From contig NC_013943.1 of assembly GCF_000025725.1 (NCBI RefSeq), forward strand, positions 1 through 64,000: a stretch of DNA of 64,000 nucleotides, written 5' to 3'. The stretch comes from Denitrovibrio acetiphilus DSM 12809. Its GTDB lineage: Bacteria; Chrysiogenota; Deferribacteres; Deferribacterales; Geovibrionaceae. The notes below the pieces were generated by a model, which was given only the letters and a program-made list of their open reading frames with translations, was not told the origin of the DNA and made no database searches. Position 1 is the stretch's first letter. Every line of letters begins with the position of its first letter. The position numbers and the translations under genes were made by a program. Positions 1 through 8,164 of the stretch are shown piece by piece.

Positions 1-35
1 AACCGTTCTTTAATAATTCAGGATTTACTATTAGT

Positions 36-1376
36 ATGGATGAAAGCAGTATTTGGGAAGAGGTTCTTAAAAACCTCCAGAGTGAACTTGATGAAAGCGA
101 GATAAAGACGTGGCTTGAGCCGCTGACTATCGCAGAACTGAGAGGGGATATGATAACCCTTTCCGCTCCTAATAAGTTTTATAAAAAATGGACAGACGAT
201 AAGTTTCTTAAACATATAAAGAAAGTTTTTAATAATACCCTCGGTATAGATGCTGACGTAACAGTTGTTGTCGGTGGCGTGAAAAAACCGCATACACAGG
301 AAGCCGCAAGCGTTCCTGCCGGTGCTCCTGTATATGTTCATAAAAACGGTTCAGGGCTTAACAGAGATTATACATTCGCTAATTTTGTCGCAGGGGGCTC
401 TAACGAGTTTTCTTTCTCTGCCTGCGAGGCTGTTTCCGAAGGGCAGTTTATGCAGTATAATCCGCTGTTCATATATGGCGGTTCAGGTCTCGGGAAAACT
501 CACCTTATGCACGCAGTCGGCAACCGTATCCTTGAAAAATTTCCTAAGATGAAAGTTCTTTACATAACAAGTGAGACTTTCACTAATGACATGATCAACT
601 CTCTGCGTACCAGAAAGATGGAGGAGTTTCAGGCGAGATACCGCACAATAGATGTTCTCCTTTTTGACGATGTGCAGTTTCTTTCGGGTAAACAGAGAAG
701 CACAGAGGAATTTTTTAATACCTTTAACGCATTATACGATAATCAAAAACAGATAATAATAACCAGTGACAAAACCCCTGCTGAGATTCCCGACATGGAA
801 GACAGGCTTAAAAGCCGGTTTGCATGGGGGCTTATCGCAGATATACAACCCCCCAGCACAGAAGAGAAGACAGCTATACTTATGAAGCGTGCTGAGTTTA
901 TGGGGCTGAAGCTCCCGGGCGAAGTTGCCCTCTTTATCGCTGAAAACATGATTACCGAGAACGTAAGGGAACTTATGGGGGCACTTGTGCGGCTTTCTGC
1001 TTTTGCGTCTTTCCATAAACGCGGGCTCACGATAGATCTTGCTAAAGATGCGCTTGATAAGTTTATAGTAAAAAAAGATAAGATGGTATCCTCAGACGAT
1101 ATTGTGAACGCTGTCTGCAAGTATTTTAATGTGAAGATGGCTGATCTGCGCTCTAAGAAACGTACGAAGAGTATTTCGTTTCCAAGGCAGATAGCAATGT
1201 ATATGCTGCGCGAGAAGCTGAACCTGTCATTGCAGGAGGTCGGCTCAATCTTTGGCGGGCGTGACCACTCCACTGTGCTTCATGCGGTGAACTCAATCGC
1301 CGGTAAGCATGAGGAGAGTAAGGAAATTCAACTAATAATCTCCACACTGGAGAAGGATCTTTACTGTCAGTCCTAA
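36..1376 (+). CDS. dnaA: Chromosomal replication initiator DnaA
   Basis: Replication initiator that binds DnaA boxes and melts the origin. The 446-residue length is normal. Visible in order: an N-terminal helicase-loading domain (1-80), a short linker, and an AAA+ core with Walker A GGSGLGKTH (148-156) and Walker B LLFDDVQFL (D211, D212). The C-terminal domain IV carries the signature GGRDHSTVLHAV near residue 407. Only 35 bases lie upstream, so its promoter and any origin boxes cannot be judged. It is not followed by dnaN: the next gene, dapL, faces it. A hairpin terminator and a dispersed repeat follow. Confidence 0.98.
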   Translation: MDESSIWEEVLKNLQSELDESEIKTWLEPLTIAELRGDMITLSAPNKFYKKWTDDKFLKHIKKVFNNTLGIDADVTVVVGGVKKPHTQEAASVPAGAPVYVHKNGSGLNRDYTFANFVAGGSNEFSFSACEAVSEGQFMQYNPLFIYGGSGLGKTHLMHAVGNRILEKFPKMKVLYITSETFTNDMINSLRTRKMEEFQARYRTIDVLLFDDVQFLSGKQRSTEEFFNTFNALYDNQKQIIITSDKTPAEIPDMEDRLKSRFAWGLIADIQPPSTEEKTAILMKRAEFMGLKLPGEVALFIAENMITENVRELMGALVRLSAFASFHKRGLTIDLAKDALDKFIVKKDKMVSSDDIVNAVCKYFNVKMADLRSKKRTKSISFPRQIAMYMLREKLNLSLQEVGSIFGGRDHSTVLHAVNSIAGKHEESKEIQLIISTLEKDLYCQS

Positions 1377-1454
1377 AAGTTGTTGAAAAGTATCATAAGC
1401 AGACAGTCATACTGATTTTCAAAAATTAAATTAAAATATGAATATTTCAATTGA

Positions 1455-1488
1455 AAAGCCGGCTCTTAGTGAACCGGCTTTATCTATT
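1455..1488 (+). terminator. Hairpin terminator after dnaA
   Basis: AAGCCGG (1456-1462) pairs with CCGGCTT (1474-1480) around an 11-base loop. It is followed by a weak T-rich tract (tttatctattt). It lies between convergent dnaA and dapL and could serve either strand. Confidence 0.6.
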
Positions 1489-1681
1489 TATGCGTGGATG
1501 AATGAGTTAATCACAGCTTTAGAGCTTATAAGTCATTGCGAGGAATGTAATGACGAAGCAATCTCAGGATTAACTAACGAGTCCAGAAACTGCCACAGCC
1601 CTGCGGGCATCGCAGTGACATATTTTGCATATGCTCTAGCTGTGAAGCAATAGAACCACGGGTTTACCCGTGAGAATCTAT
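1487..1681 (+). repeat. Dispersed repeat, copy A (shortened)
   Basis: First of four copies of a 195-250 bp intergenic repeat (others at 22217, 31373 and 41773). Shared blocks include GTCATTGCGAGGAATG, GACGAAGCAATCTC, ACTAACGAGTCCAG and GCCACAGCCCTGCGGGC. This copy lacks about 36 bases present in the other three, after 'gctgtga'. It also lacks the left arm of the 5' CCACGCAT hairpin, but keeps a perfect 3' hairpin CACGGG-ttta-CCCGTG. It fills most of the 317 bp between dnaA and dapL. An open frame through it is not a credible gene. Confidence 0.9.
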
Positions 1682-1693
1682 GACGATCGATTA

Positions 1694-2923
1694 TTAGAAT
1701 ATAAATTTTTCTGTAGAGAGTCTTTCGTCTATTATTTTTGCGATACGCTCTTCCTCTTCAACTGTGTCAGCTACAAATGTTGCACTGAAACGCAAGAAGT
1801 TACCTGCGTCATCCCAAGGCACAGAAGAGATAAGTTTCTCTCTGATGAGATAATCACAGAACTGTTCGCCTGATTCAAATTTACGTCCGGACTCTGTAGC
1901 TTTAGGAATGCCGAAGTAAAGGTAAAATGATCCTTTGGGTTCTTCGACGCTGAAGCCGTTTTTGCGGAGTACATTTGCAAGCATATTGAGTCTTCTGCCG
2001 TATTTTTCCTTTGTCGGTGCGATGAGCTCGGGGTGCTCCAAACAGTAACATGCTGCTTTCTGAATAGGTATGAACTGACCTGAGTCATTGTTGTCTTTGA
2101 CTGTTGCAAAAGCTTGTACGAGATGTTTGTTACCGCATACAAAGCCTATCCTCCAGCCTGTCATGTTGAACGACTTTGAGAGAGAGTGTATCTCTATACC
2201 AACGTCCATCGCTCCGTCTACAGATAAAAATGAGGGCTGTTTCTCGCCGAAGGTCAGCTCAATGTATGCCGCATCAGAGATCACAGCAATGTCGTATTTC
2301 TTGGCGAAAGCCACAACTTTTTCGTAAAATTCTTTAGGAGCCAGAACACCGGTAGGGTTGTTAGGGTAGTTAAGGTAGAGGAATTTCGCACGTTTGCAAA
2401 TATCCTCAGGGATGCTGTCGAGATCCGGCAGGAAATTATTTTCTTTCAGCAGCTTAACATTATATACTTCACCGCCGAGGTATTTTGTAGTTGTGCCAGA
2501 GACAGGGTAGCCGGGTACAGTCATTATTGCCACATCGCCGGGGTTAATAAGTGCCAGCGGGAAGAGGGCAAGTGCGGGTTTTGAACCTATACAGTGGTTG
2601 ATCTGCGTTGAAGGGTCAAGCTCGACACCGAATCTTGTTTTCATGTACTCAGCAGAAACAGACTTAAATCCGTCAATACCGTTGTCGGAATAAAATCTGT
2701 TTTCACGTTTTTCCGCTTCCCTCTGGAGGACTTTTACTACATCGCCGTGAGCCATAGCATCAGGCTCGCCAACACCCATGTCTATAAGCTCCATATCAGG
2801 ATTATCCTTAATGGCGGCTCTTTTTGCACGCTTGATTTTTTCGAATTTGTAGATAGTGGTATCTTTACCAAACATTTTTCCGCCGAGTCTTTCGGCAATC
2901 AGGTTCTCCATAAAAAGGCTCAT
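1694..2923 (-). CDS. dapL: LL-diaminopimelate aminotransferase
   Basis: PLP-dependent aminotransferase that converts tetrahydrodipicolinate directly to LL-diaminopimelate, bypassing the acylated intermediates of the DapCDE routes, for lysine and peptidoglycan. Fold type I landmarks are YPNNPTG (186-192), the D217AAY cofactor site and SLSKSFNMTGWR with PLP lysine K250. The start at 2923 (409 aa) is chosen because GGGAGAG precedes it and it overlaps the CDF stop as ATGA; a longer frame begins at 2959. Last gene of a leftward run DUF2232-CDF-dapL. Other class I aminotransferases are the alternative, but the full-length similarity pattern fits DapL. Confidence 0.85.
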   Translation of the reverse strand: MSLFMENLIAERLGGKMFGKDTTIYKFEKIKRAKRAAIKDNPDMELIDMGVGEPDAMAHGDVVKVLQREAEKRENRFYSDNGIDGFKSVSAEYMKTRFGVELDPSTQINHCIGSKPALALFPLALINPGDVAIMTVPGYPVSGTTTKYLGGEVYNVKLLKENNFLPDLDSIPEDICKRAKFLYLNYPNNPTGVLAPKEFYEKVVAFAKKYDIAVISDAAYIELTFGEKQPSFLSVDGAMDVGIEIHSLSKSFNMTGWRIGFVCGNKHLVQAFATVKDNNDSGQFIPIQKAACYCLEHPELIAPTKEKYGRRLNMLANVLRKNGFSVEEPKGSFYLYFGIPKATESGRKFESGEQFCDYLIREKLISSVPWDDAGNFLRFSATFVADTVEEEERIAKIIDERLSTEKFIF

Positions 2924-3843
2924 TTTTCTCTCCCGGAAGTATTTCTGCCGTCGCCGCAAACCTCACATTCATCGCAGATGTCTGCTTTGCACGGCTCGAT
3001 GTATATATTTACATCAGAGTCTTTAAGACTCTTTTTGATTCTGTTTTCTATATCTGTACGCAGGTCGTTAGCCTTCTGAAGGCTCATCCCGTTCCACAGC
3101 ACAAGGTGCATATCTATGAAGCGTTTCGTCCCTGCTTTTCTGGTGCGGAGCTTGTGTACCTCTACGATGTCTTTGCTATGGCTGTTGATTATCTCTTCGA
3201 CAATTGCCAGCTCATCATCAGGGATAACTTCATCCAGCAGATCTTTGGTCACATTGAAGTTGAGTCTTATTGCTGAAAAGATAATATATACTGCAATGAG
3301 TGCACTTACAAGTGAGTCTATCAGATGATAACCGGTAAATTTGATAATAAGCAGTGCCACTAGCACTCCGCCGTTCGTGAGGAGGTCAATTTCGTAGTGC
3401 AGGCTGTCCGCTTCCAAAACCTGTGATTTCTCTGCTTTTGCCACTTTACGCAGGAAGATAACGAGGAAGAGTGTGGCAAACATAGAAAAAAGCATAACGT
3501 ATATGTTGATGCTGATATCTGTTATCACCGCCTGCTGCTCTACATTCGTGTACGCTTTATAAAATATATAAATACCGGAGAACAAAATCAGAAATGACTG
3601 GATCTGTGCTGCAAGGGGCTCGAATTTTGTGTGACCGTATGGATGATTTTCGTCAGGCGGCTGGTCAGAGACCTTTACTGCCACATAGTTAACGCTGGAA
3701 GAAATGATATCAAGGATTGAGTCCAGAGCCGAAGACAGAACAGCAAGCGAACCTGTCAAAAGACCTATTGTTGCCTTTGTAATAGCTAAAACACTGGCTG
3801 TTGCGATTGATACCTTTGTAGCGGTAAGCTTTGTTACTCCGAT
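2920..3843 (-). CDS. Cation diffusion facilitator (CDF) transporter
   Basis: Inner-membrane divalent-cation/proton antiporter of the CDF family. From the TTG at 3759 the frame gives 279 aa, starting inside the TM1-TM2 linker. Metal-site residues are D13 and D17 (DSILD) in TM2 and H121/D125 in TM5; the family motif HPYGHTKFE lies at 39-47. A cytoplasmic dimerisation domain follows, and the C-terminus is Cys-rich (C-x5-C-x2-C-x2-C). Codons upstream of 3759 still encode a TM1-like helix (TKLTATKVSIATASVLAITK). The frame is open to 3879 but holds no ATG, GTG or TTG there. The end given here, 3843, is an ATC preceded by GGAG and is tentative; a TTG start would drop TM1. It overlaps the DUF2232 gene. 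The metal is not predictable. Confidence 0.8.
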   Translation of the reverse strand: MGVTKLTATKVSIATASVLAITKATIGLLTGSLAVLSSALDSILDIISSSVNYVAVKVSDQPPDENHPYGHTKFEPLAAQIQSFLILFSGIYIFYKAYTNVEQQAVITDISINIYVMLFSMFATLFLVIFLRKVAKAEKSQVLEADSLHYEIDLLTNGGVLVALLIIKFTGYHLIDSLVSALIAVYIIFSAIRLNFNVTKDLLDEVIPDDELAIVEEIINSHSKDIVEVHKLRTRKAGTKRFIDMHLVLWNGMSLQKANDLRTDIENRIKKSLKDSDVNIYIEPCKADICDECEVCGDGRNTSGREK

Positions 3844-4742
3844 CGCTCCTGCTCCTCGTCTTTTGGTCTTCCATAGAAATTAAACCATACACTGAAAAGT
3901 CCTACCAGAGAGATAATGAGTATAATCGGGGGTTCAGAAAAAATAAATATGAAAATGATAGCCTTTATAATGGGCAGAACTTTGAAGCGGTTCATCCAGA
4001 AAAGTATTATGTCGAACCCCTGAAATGCATACAGGGTCATAAGTATCATTGCAAAATTGATTCCGGTAAAGCGGAGGAAAAGAGATGAAGTGAATACCAG
4101 TGCAAGAGACGCTATCAGTGCCCAAACCAAGTTGTCCGGAAGACGAAAATTCTCATGCGGGATGTTTTTGATTTTTGAAAAAAGACGCAGGGCTATGAAG
4201 GCGGCAAAAACCGTGTACATGTAATTGAATGCAGGGAATACAAGAACTATGGAAAGTGCTGCCTGATTTCTGTTTTCGTCAATCTGAGTAAAATACGGAG
4301 ACTGAGTCATCGGCGCATTTGCCTCTTTAGCTGCATCCATAAAGGTCTTCAGACCGTTAGAAGCAAATTCAACAAGTCCCTCTCTGTATGAAGCGAAACC
4401 GTAGATTATGACAAAAGTTACAGCAAAAGAGAGAAGTGCCGCCCCGGTCGCCGGGAGCCACGAAGTATAGATTTTTTTGCGCAGACAGTATCTTATAAAG
4501 ACTGCTGAAAAGACAGGAGATATAATAAAGAAAGCAGCCAGAACATGATTGAACACAGCAAGCCCTGCAACAAGGACAACGAGCATGGTGTCATATCTTC
4601 TGTCACGTTCCTGATGTGCAAAGTACAGCAGAAGTACAAGGGGGCTGAAAACAGCCGCAACAAGACCAAACTGCGGGATAACAGCATTGGAAGCAAAAAG
4701 TATTACAGCGATAAGCGGGTATAAGGCTATGTGCATATTCAT
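3834..4742 (-). CDS. DUF2232 (YybS-like) membrane protein
   Basis: Polytopic membrane protein of 302 aa with about eight hydrophobic helices and no catalytic motif that I recognise. The DUF2232/YybS family is often found beside rpsF-ssb-rpsR, as here, which supports the call. The C-terminus is a short charged tail (RPKDEEQERSE). Its last codons overlap, in another frame, the presumed N-terminus of the CDF transporter. Two in-frame ATGs (4742, 4736) are possible starts and neither has a strong ribosome-binding site. Function unknown. Confidence 0.7.
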   Translation of the reverse strand: MNMHIALYPLIAVILFASNAVIPQFGLVAAVFSPLVLLLYFAHQERDRRYDTMLVVLVAGLAVFNHVLAAFFIISPVFSAVFIRYCLRKKIYTSWLPATGAALLSFAVTFVIIYGFASYREGLVEFASNGLKTFMDAAKEANAPMTQSPYFTQIDENRNQAALSIVLVFPAFNYMYTVFAAFIALRLFSKIKNIPHENFRLPDNLVWALIASLALVFTSSLFLRFTGINFAMILMTLYAFQGFDIILFWMNRFKVLPIIKAIIFIFIFSEPPIILIISLVGLFSVWFNFYGRPKDEEQERSE

Positions 4743-4754
4743 ATTTTTGTCATT

Positions 4755-4781
4755 AAAAAAAAAGGGGAGCAGATGCTCCCC
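4755..4781 (-). terminator. Intrinsic terminator of rpsF-ssb-rpsR
   Basis: A GC-rich stem, GGGGAGCA (4764-4771) with TGCTCCCC (4774-4781), is followed on the minus strand by nine T residues. It lies 6 bp beyond the rpsR stop and separates the ribosomal operon from DUF2232. Confidence 0.9.
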
Positions 4782-4786
4782 GGTTA

Positions 4787-5017
4787 TTATTTTGTAAGGC
4801 TGAACGGAAGAAGAGCTATGATTCTTGCCGTTTTAACTGCTGTAGCAAGCTGACGCTGGTGTCTTGCACATGTGCCTGTCAGTCTGCGTGGCATAATTTT
4901 GCCGCGTTCTGTAACGAATTGTCTGAGCAGTTTTACATCTTTGTAGTCTATATCTATAGTTTCTGTGCAGAATCTACAAACTTTTTTACGCTGAAATCTG
5001 CGTTTTACAAAAGCCAT
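4787..5017 (-). CDS. rpsR: 30S ribosomal protein S18
   Basis: S18 binds the 30S platform together with S6. At 76 residues it has normal length. It begins with a basic segment with CRFC, followed by the conserved core around [20 protein letters not shown]. It is third in the rpsF-ssb-rpsR operon, 9 bp after ssb, and ends at a strong terminator. Confidence 0.97.
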   Translation of the reverse strand: MAFVKRRFQRKKVCRFCTETIDIDYKDVKLLRQFVTERGKIMPRRLTGTCARHQRQLATAVKTARIIALLPFSLTK

Positions 5018-5026
5018 TAAATCCTC

Positions 5027-5422
5027 CTAAAATGGAATGTCGTCTTCGTCGATAGTGTCAGCGGACGGCTCTTTAAAGGAACTGGAATCATTCCTGTTGT
5101 CATCTCTTCTGGATGATACAAACTGGATGTTCTCAGCAACCACCTCATGCTTGCTCCTTTTCTGGCCTTCCTGCTCCCAGGTATTGTATGAAAGCCTGCC
5201 TTCGATAAGCAACGGCATACCTTTTGTAACGTATTCGCCGCACATTTCAGCAGTTCTGCCGAATGTAACTATGTCGATAAAACAGGTTTCTTCTTTGTCT
5301 TTAGTTTTTCTGTTTACAGCCAGACCAAATTTAGCAACGGGGAGATCACGTCCCGGTATATAACGGACTTCCGGATTCCTAGTTACATTGCCCAGCATCA
5401 TTACTTTGTTCAGAAAACCCAT
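5027..5422 (-). CDS. ssb: Single-stranded DNA-binding protein
   Basis: Protects ssDNA and recruits repair and replication partners. An OB fold spans about residues 1-105. It is followed by a short, polar, disordered tail ending in the acidic partner-binding tip DEDDIPF (125-131). At 131 aa the tail is at the short end of the family. It sits between rpsF and rpsR in the standard bacterial order, so it is co-transcribed with ribosomal genes. Confidence 0.96.
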   Translation of the reverse strand: MGFLNKVMMLGNVTRNPEVRYIPGRDLPVAKFGLAVNRKTKDKEETCFIDIVTFGRTAEMCGEYVTKGMPLLIEGRLSYNTWEQEGQKRSKHEVVAENIQFVSSRRDDNRNDSSSFKEPSADTIDEDDIPF

Positions 5423-5444
5423 AAGATACTCCTAGAGAAGAGAA

Positions 5445-5987
5445 TTAGTCAGCGGACTTTTCAGTCTCTTCTTCTTTTGTTTCAACTGCGGGAGCTTCAG
5501 GTGCTTCGCTTATAGTCTCAGCCTGAGCTGGAGTTTCAGCGGGGGCTTCTGCTGGTGTTTCAGCAGCCGGAGCTTCTACCTTTTTCTCCTCTGTTGTTTC
5601 AGATTGCTCTGCATCCTCTCTTGGTTTCCTAGGACCGCTAGGTTTTTTCCCGTAACGTTTAGGACCGGATGTGTCTCTTTTAGGGTTGAGTTTAAATTTC
5701 TTTTCGTCGATAGCCACAACAACAAATCTGAGAATGTTTTCATTGTAACGGAATCTGAGATTGAGTTCGTCATGATACTCAGTGCTGGCTTCGAACTGGA
5801 TAAGAAAGTATACGCCTTCTCTGAAGTTTTCTATGTCATATGCCATAGTCTGCTTGCCCCAAGGCTCAACTTTAAGAATTTTACCGCCGTGCTGTTCAAT
5901 ATTGCCTTTATAGAACTCAAGCTCTTTGTCGAGTTCCTCCTGTGGCAGATCAGGACGGACGATGAATACGGTTTCGTAAGTGTTCAT
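5445..5987 (-). CDS. rpsF: 30S ribosomal protein S6 with long acidic tail
   Basis: Residues 1-95 form a normal S6 domain (start MNTYETVFIVRPDL). A basic stretch, RDTSGPKRYGKKPSGPRK, follows. The last 65 or so residues are a low-complexity Glu/Ala/Pro/Thr tail. S6 is usually 95-135 aa, so 180 aa is long. Extended acidic S6 tails are known (E. coli adds Glu residues through RimK), but this length is notable. The first gene of its operon, it has a near-consensus promoter and a structured leader. Confidence 0.95.
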   Translation of the reverse strand: MNTYETVFIVRPDLPQEELDKELEFYKGNIEQHGGKILKVEPWGKQTMAYDIENFREGVYFLIQFEASTEYHDELNLRFRYNENILRFVVVAIDEKKFKLNPKRDTSGPKRYGKKPSGPRKPREDAEQSETTEEKKVEAPAAETPAEAPAETPAQAETISEAPEAPAVETKEEETEKSAD

Positions 5988-6012
5988 TTTTCCTCCTTCA
6001 TGGTCTTACGCA

Positions 6013-6038
6013 GTTGCGCACCTATATGTACACGCAAC
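6013..6038 (-). promoter_or_regulatory. Hairpin in the rpsF leader
   Basis: GTTGCG (6013-6018) and CGCAAC (6033-6038) form a stem in the roughly 60-nt rpsF 5' leader. Its loop contains GGTG in the mRNA sense, complementary to CACC just upstream. Many bacteria autoregulate rpsF through an S6:S18-binding leader. The position fits, but I cannot confirm the family's conserved CCG bulge. Confidence 0.35.
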
Positions 6039-6053
6039 AAAGGTGGTCGAACT

Positions 6054-6082
6054 TTATAACGTTACTCACGCTATTATGTCAA
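6054..6082 (-). promoter_or_regulatory. Sigma-70 promoter for rpsF operon
   Basis: On the minus strand: TTGACA (6082-6077), a 17-base spacer, then TTATAA (6059-6054). It lies about 70 bases before the rpsF start. The rest of the 285-bp gap to rluD is AT-rich and holds no other clear feature. Confidence 0.75.
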
Positions 6083-6272
6083 CACTTTATTGCAGGCTGC
6101 TCCTTTCCGGTTGTGTAATACATTATTGTTTAAAAGTTAAAGTTATGGCAATCTCAGTTAATGTATTCTGCGTATACTTATTGTATGTAGCCTCTGAGTG
6201 ATATGGTATTAATACATGGATATTTCACTTAGGGTTGACGATGAAAAATAAAACAACGGATAGAATTAACAA

Positions 6273-7181
6273 ATGTCAGGTATTGAGAAAACAATAAAAC
6301 TAAATGTTGAAACTGGTAATATGCGTCTTGATGCTTATATAGCGGATAATACAGACATCAGCAGGTCTTTTGCCGAGCGTCTGGTGACGGATGAATTTGT
6401 GAAGGTGAACGGTGTATCAAAACCAAAGAAGTATAAAGTCAAATCCGGAGACAGTATTGTAATTGATGTTCCAAGGGAGGAAGTGCCTGAGCTGACACCC
6501 GTAAAAATGGACATAGAAATAATTTACGATTGTGATGAATTTGCCGTGATAAACAAGCCTGCGGGCATAACAGTACACCCCGCACCCGGACATGCGGATG
6601 ATACAATAGTGAATGCGATGCTGGCAGAATTTGATATTACCGATGATAACGACCTGCGACCGGGGATTGTGCATCGGCTGGACAAAGATACATCCGGGCT
6701 TATGATAGTTGCGAAGAATAGAAAATCTAGGGAAGTGTTATCAAAAGTCTTTGCTGACAGGGATATAGACAAAAGATACCTTGCTGTTTGCTGGGGAAAA
6801 CCCAAAGAGTTAGAGTTCACGATCGAGCAACCAATTGGTCGTCATTATAAAGACCGAAAGAGGATGTGTGTACGTGAGGATGGACGATATTCAAAAAGTG
6901 GTGTACGTGTTTTAAAACAAAACAACAATGCATTTCTCGCTGAAATACGCATCTTCACTGGACGAACTCACCAGATAAGAGTACATATGAGTCATGCAGG
7001 ATTCCCCCTTGCCGGGGACGTGGTTTACGGACATCGTCAATCGTTGAAATTGCCTATAAAAAGGCAGGCTCTGCACTCTTTTCGGTTAGCTTTTGTGAGT
7101 CCTTTTACAGGGGAGGATATGGTCTTTGAGTCACCACTTCCGCTTGATATGAAGGAACTTATAATAGGACTTAAATTATAG
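6273..7181 (+). CDS. rluD: Large-subunit pseudouridine synthase (RluD family)
   Basis: Isomerises uridines to pseudouridine in 23S rRNA. An S4 RNA-binding domain (about 16-70) precedes the RluA/RluD catalytic domain. The active-site motif is HRLDKDTSG (134-142) with catalytic Asp D137; the later motif GRTHQIRVH is also present. At 302 aa it matches RluD length. It stands alone between the divergent rpsF operon and nuo. RluC-type specificity cannot be excluded from sequence alone. Confidence 0.9.
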   Translation: MSGIEKTIKLNVETGNMRLDAYIADNTDISRSFAERLVTDEFVKVNGVSKPKKYKVKSGDSIVIDVPREEVPELTPVKMDIEIIYDCDEFAVINKPAGITVHPAPGHADDTIVNAMLAEFDITDDNDLRPGIVHRLDKDTSGLMIVAKNRKSREVLSKVFADRDIDKRYLAVCWGKPKELEFTIEQPIGRHYKDRKRMCVREDGRYSKSGVRVLKQNNNAFLAEIRIFTGRTHQIRVHMSHAGFPLAGDVVYGHRQSLKLPIKRQALHSFRLAFVSPFTGEDMVFESPLPLDMKELIIGLKL

Positions 7182-7269
7182 TAATTTTTGAACTCACGCT
7201 TGTTTGATTTCAATGTGAATGACAGGCGGTTAAACCTGAAAAGTTTTAATCCTAAAACGATGTTTCTTG

Positions 7270-7299
7270 TTGACACCCCCGCTGTGTTCGTGATAGATA
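7270..7299 (+). promoter_or_regulatory. Candidate promoter of the nuo operon
   Basis: TTGACA (7270-7275) is followed 18 bases later by TAGATA (7294-7299), a poor -10, about 35 bp before nuoA. The -35 is exact and the -10 uncertain. Confidence 0.4.
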
Positions 7300-7332
7300 C
7301 TGCATACTGTATACAAAATACAGAGGTGATGT

Positions 7333-7686
7333 ATGAGTGGATATTTGCCTATAGTGTTATTTCTTTTGGTAGCGTCAACGCTCGGCTTAATTGTTATGTT
7401 TGCCGGAGCCATTATACGTCCTAAGAAATACGAAAAAGTGAAATTTAGTGTCTACGAGTGCGGTATGCCGCCACTCGACGAAAACAGAAAGCGCCTTAAT
7501 GTGAGATTTTATATTATCGCTATGCTGTTTGTGATCTTTGACGTGGAGACAGTCTTCCTGTTTCCGTGGGCCGTGGCGTTTGACATGATCGGCCTGTTTG
7601 GACTTATCGAGATGATCTTATTTCTCGTAATACTTGTCTTCGGCTATTTTTATGCTTGGCAGAAAGGAGCGTTAGAATGGGCTTGA
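7333..7686 (+). CDS. nuoA: NADH-quinone oxidoreductase subunit A
   Basis: Small membrane subunit of complex I (117 aa, three TM helices), part of the quinone-site/first-proton-channel interface. Conserved loop YECGMPP (49-55) with the redox-sensitive Cys, and the [12 protein letters not shown] motif in TM2. AGAGGTG precedes the ATG. First gene of a 14-gene nuo operon; its last codons overlap the nuoB start. Confidence 0.97.
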   Translation: MSGYLPIVLFLLVASTLGLIVMFAGAIIRPKKYEKVKFSVYECGMPPLDENRKRLNVRFYIIAMLFVIFDVETVFLFPWAVAFDMIGLFGLIEMILFLVILVFGYFYAWQKGALEWA

Positions 7687-8153
7687 TCGATGGTAAATTA
7701 CCAGAAAACGTTTTAACTACAAGTATTGATAACGTTATCAATTATTGTAGGAAAGGCTCTATTTGGCCTGTGACATTTGGTCTTGCCTGCTGCGCGATCG
7801 AAATGATGGCGACTGGTGCTGCGAAATTTGACCTCGACAGAATGGGGATCATATTTCGTGCTACACCAAGACAGGCTGACCTTATGATTGTGGCTGGTAC
7901 AGTTACAAGAAAGATGGCTCCTGTCGTCAGAAAGGTTTACGTTCAGATGCCGGAGCCAAAGTGGGTTATCGCTATGGGGAGCTGTGCTACCTCAGGCGGT
8001 ATCTATGACACATACTCTACAGTTCAGGGTGTGGACGAAGTGATTCCTGTGGACTTTTATGTTCCCGGGTGTCCTCCCAGACCAGAAGCACTGCTAGATG
8101 CAATAGTAGCTCTCCAGTCAAAAATAATGACTGAGAAAGTTCTCAGGAAGTAA
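7677..8153 (+). CDS. nuoB: NADH-quinone oxidoreductase subunit B
   Basis: Carries the terminal [4Fe-4S] cluster N2 next to the quinone site. The ligands are visible: tandem C38-C39, C103 (GSCATSGG) and C132 (VPGCPPRPE). The start at 7677 (158 aa) is preferred over a TTG at 7656 because AAAGGAG lies just upstream and the protein then begins in the usual place. It overlaps nuoA by 10 bp. Confidence 0.97.
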   Translation: MGLIDGKLPENVLTTSIDNVINYCRKGSIWPVTFGLACCAIEMMATGAAKFDLDRMGIIFRATPRQADLMIVAGTVTRKMAPVVRKVYVQMPEPKWVIAMGSCATSGGIYDTYSTVQGVDEVIPVDFYVPGCPPRPEALLDAIVALQSKIMTEKVLRK

Positions 8154-8164
8154 GGGGAAATACT

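Noticed and set aside
743-1273. Minus-strand frame of 176 codons inside dnaA
   Set aside because: Shadow of the dnaA reading frame; no ribosome site and no recognisable protein.
1438-1653. 71-residue open frame over repeat copy A
   Set aside because: It is a translation of the dispersed repeat (HCEECNDEAI-like peptide). The frame is not kept in the other copies.
1377-1693. Replication origin between dnaA and dapL
   Set aside because: No TTATCCACA-type boxes or AT-rich 13-mers were seen; the gap is explained by a terminator and the repeat.
3834-3880. Programmed -1 frameshift fusing DUF2232 to the CDF transporter
   Set aside because: The frames are compatible, but no slippery heptamer is present at the overlap; kept only as an option within the start-codon finding.
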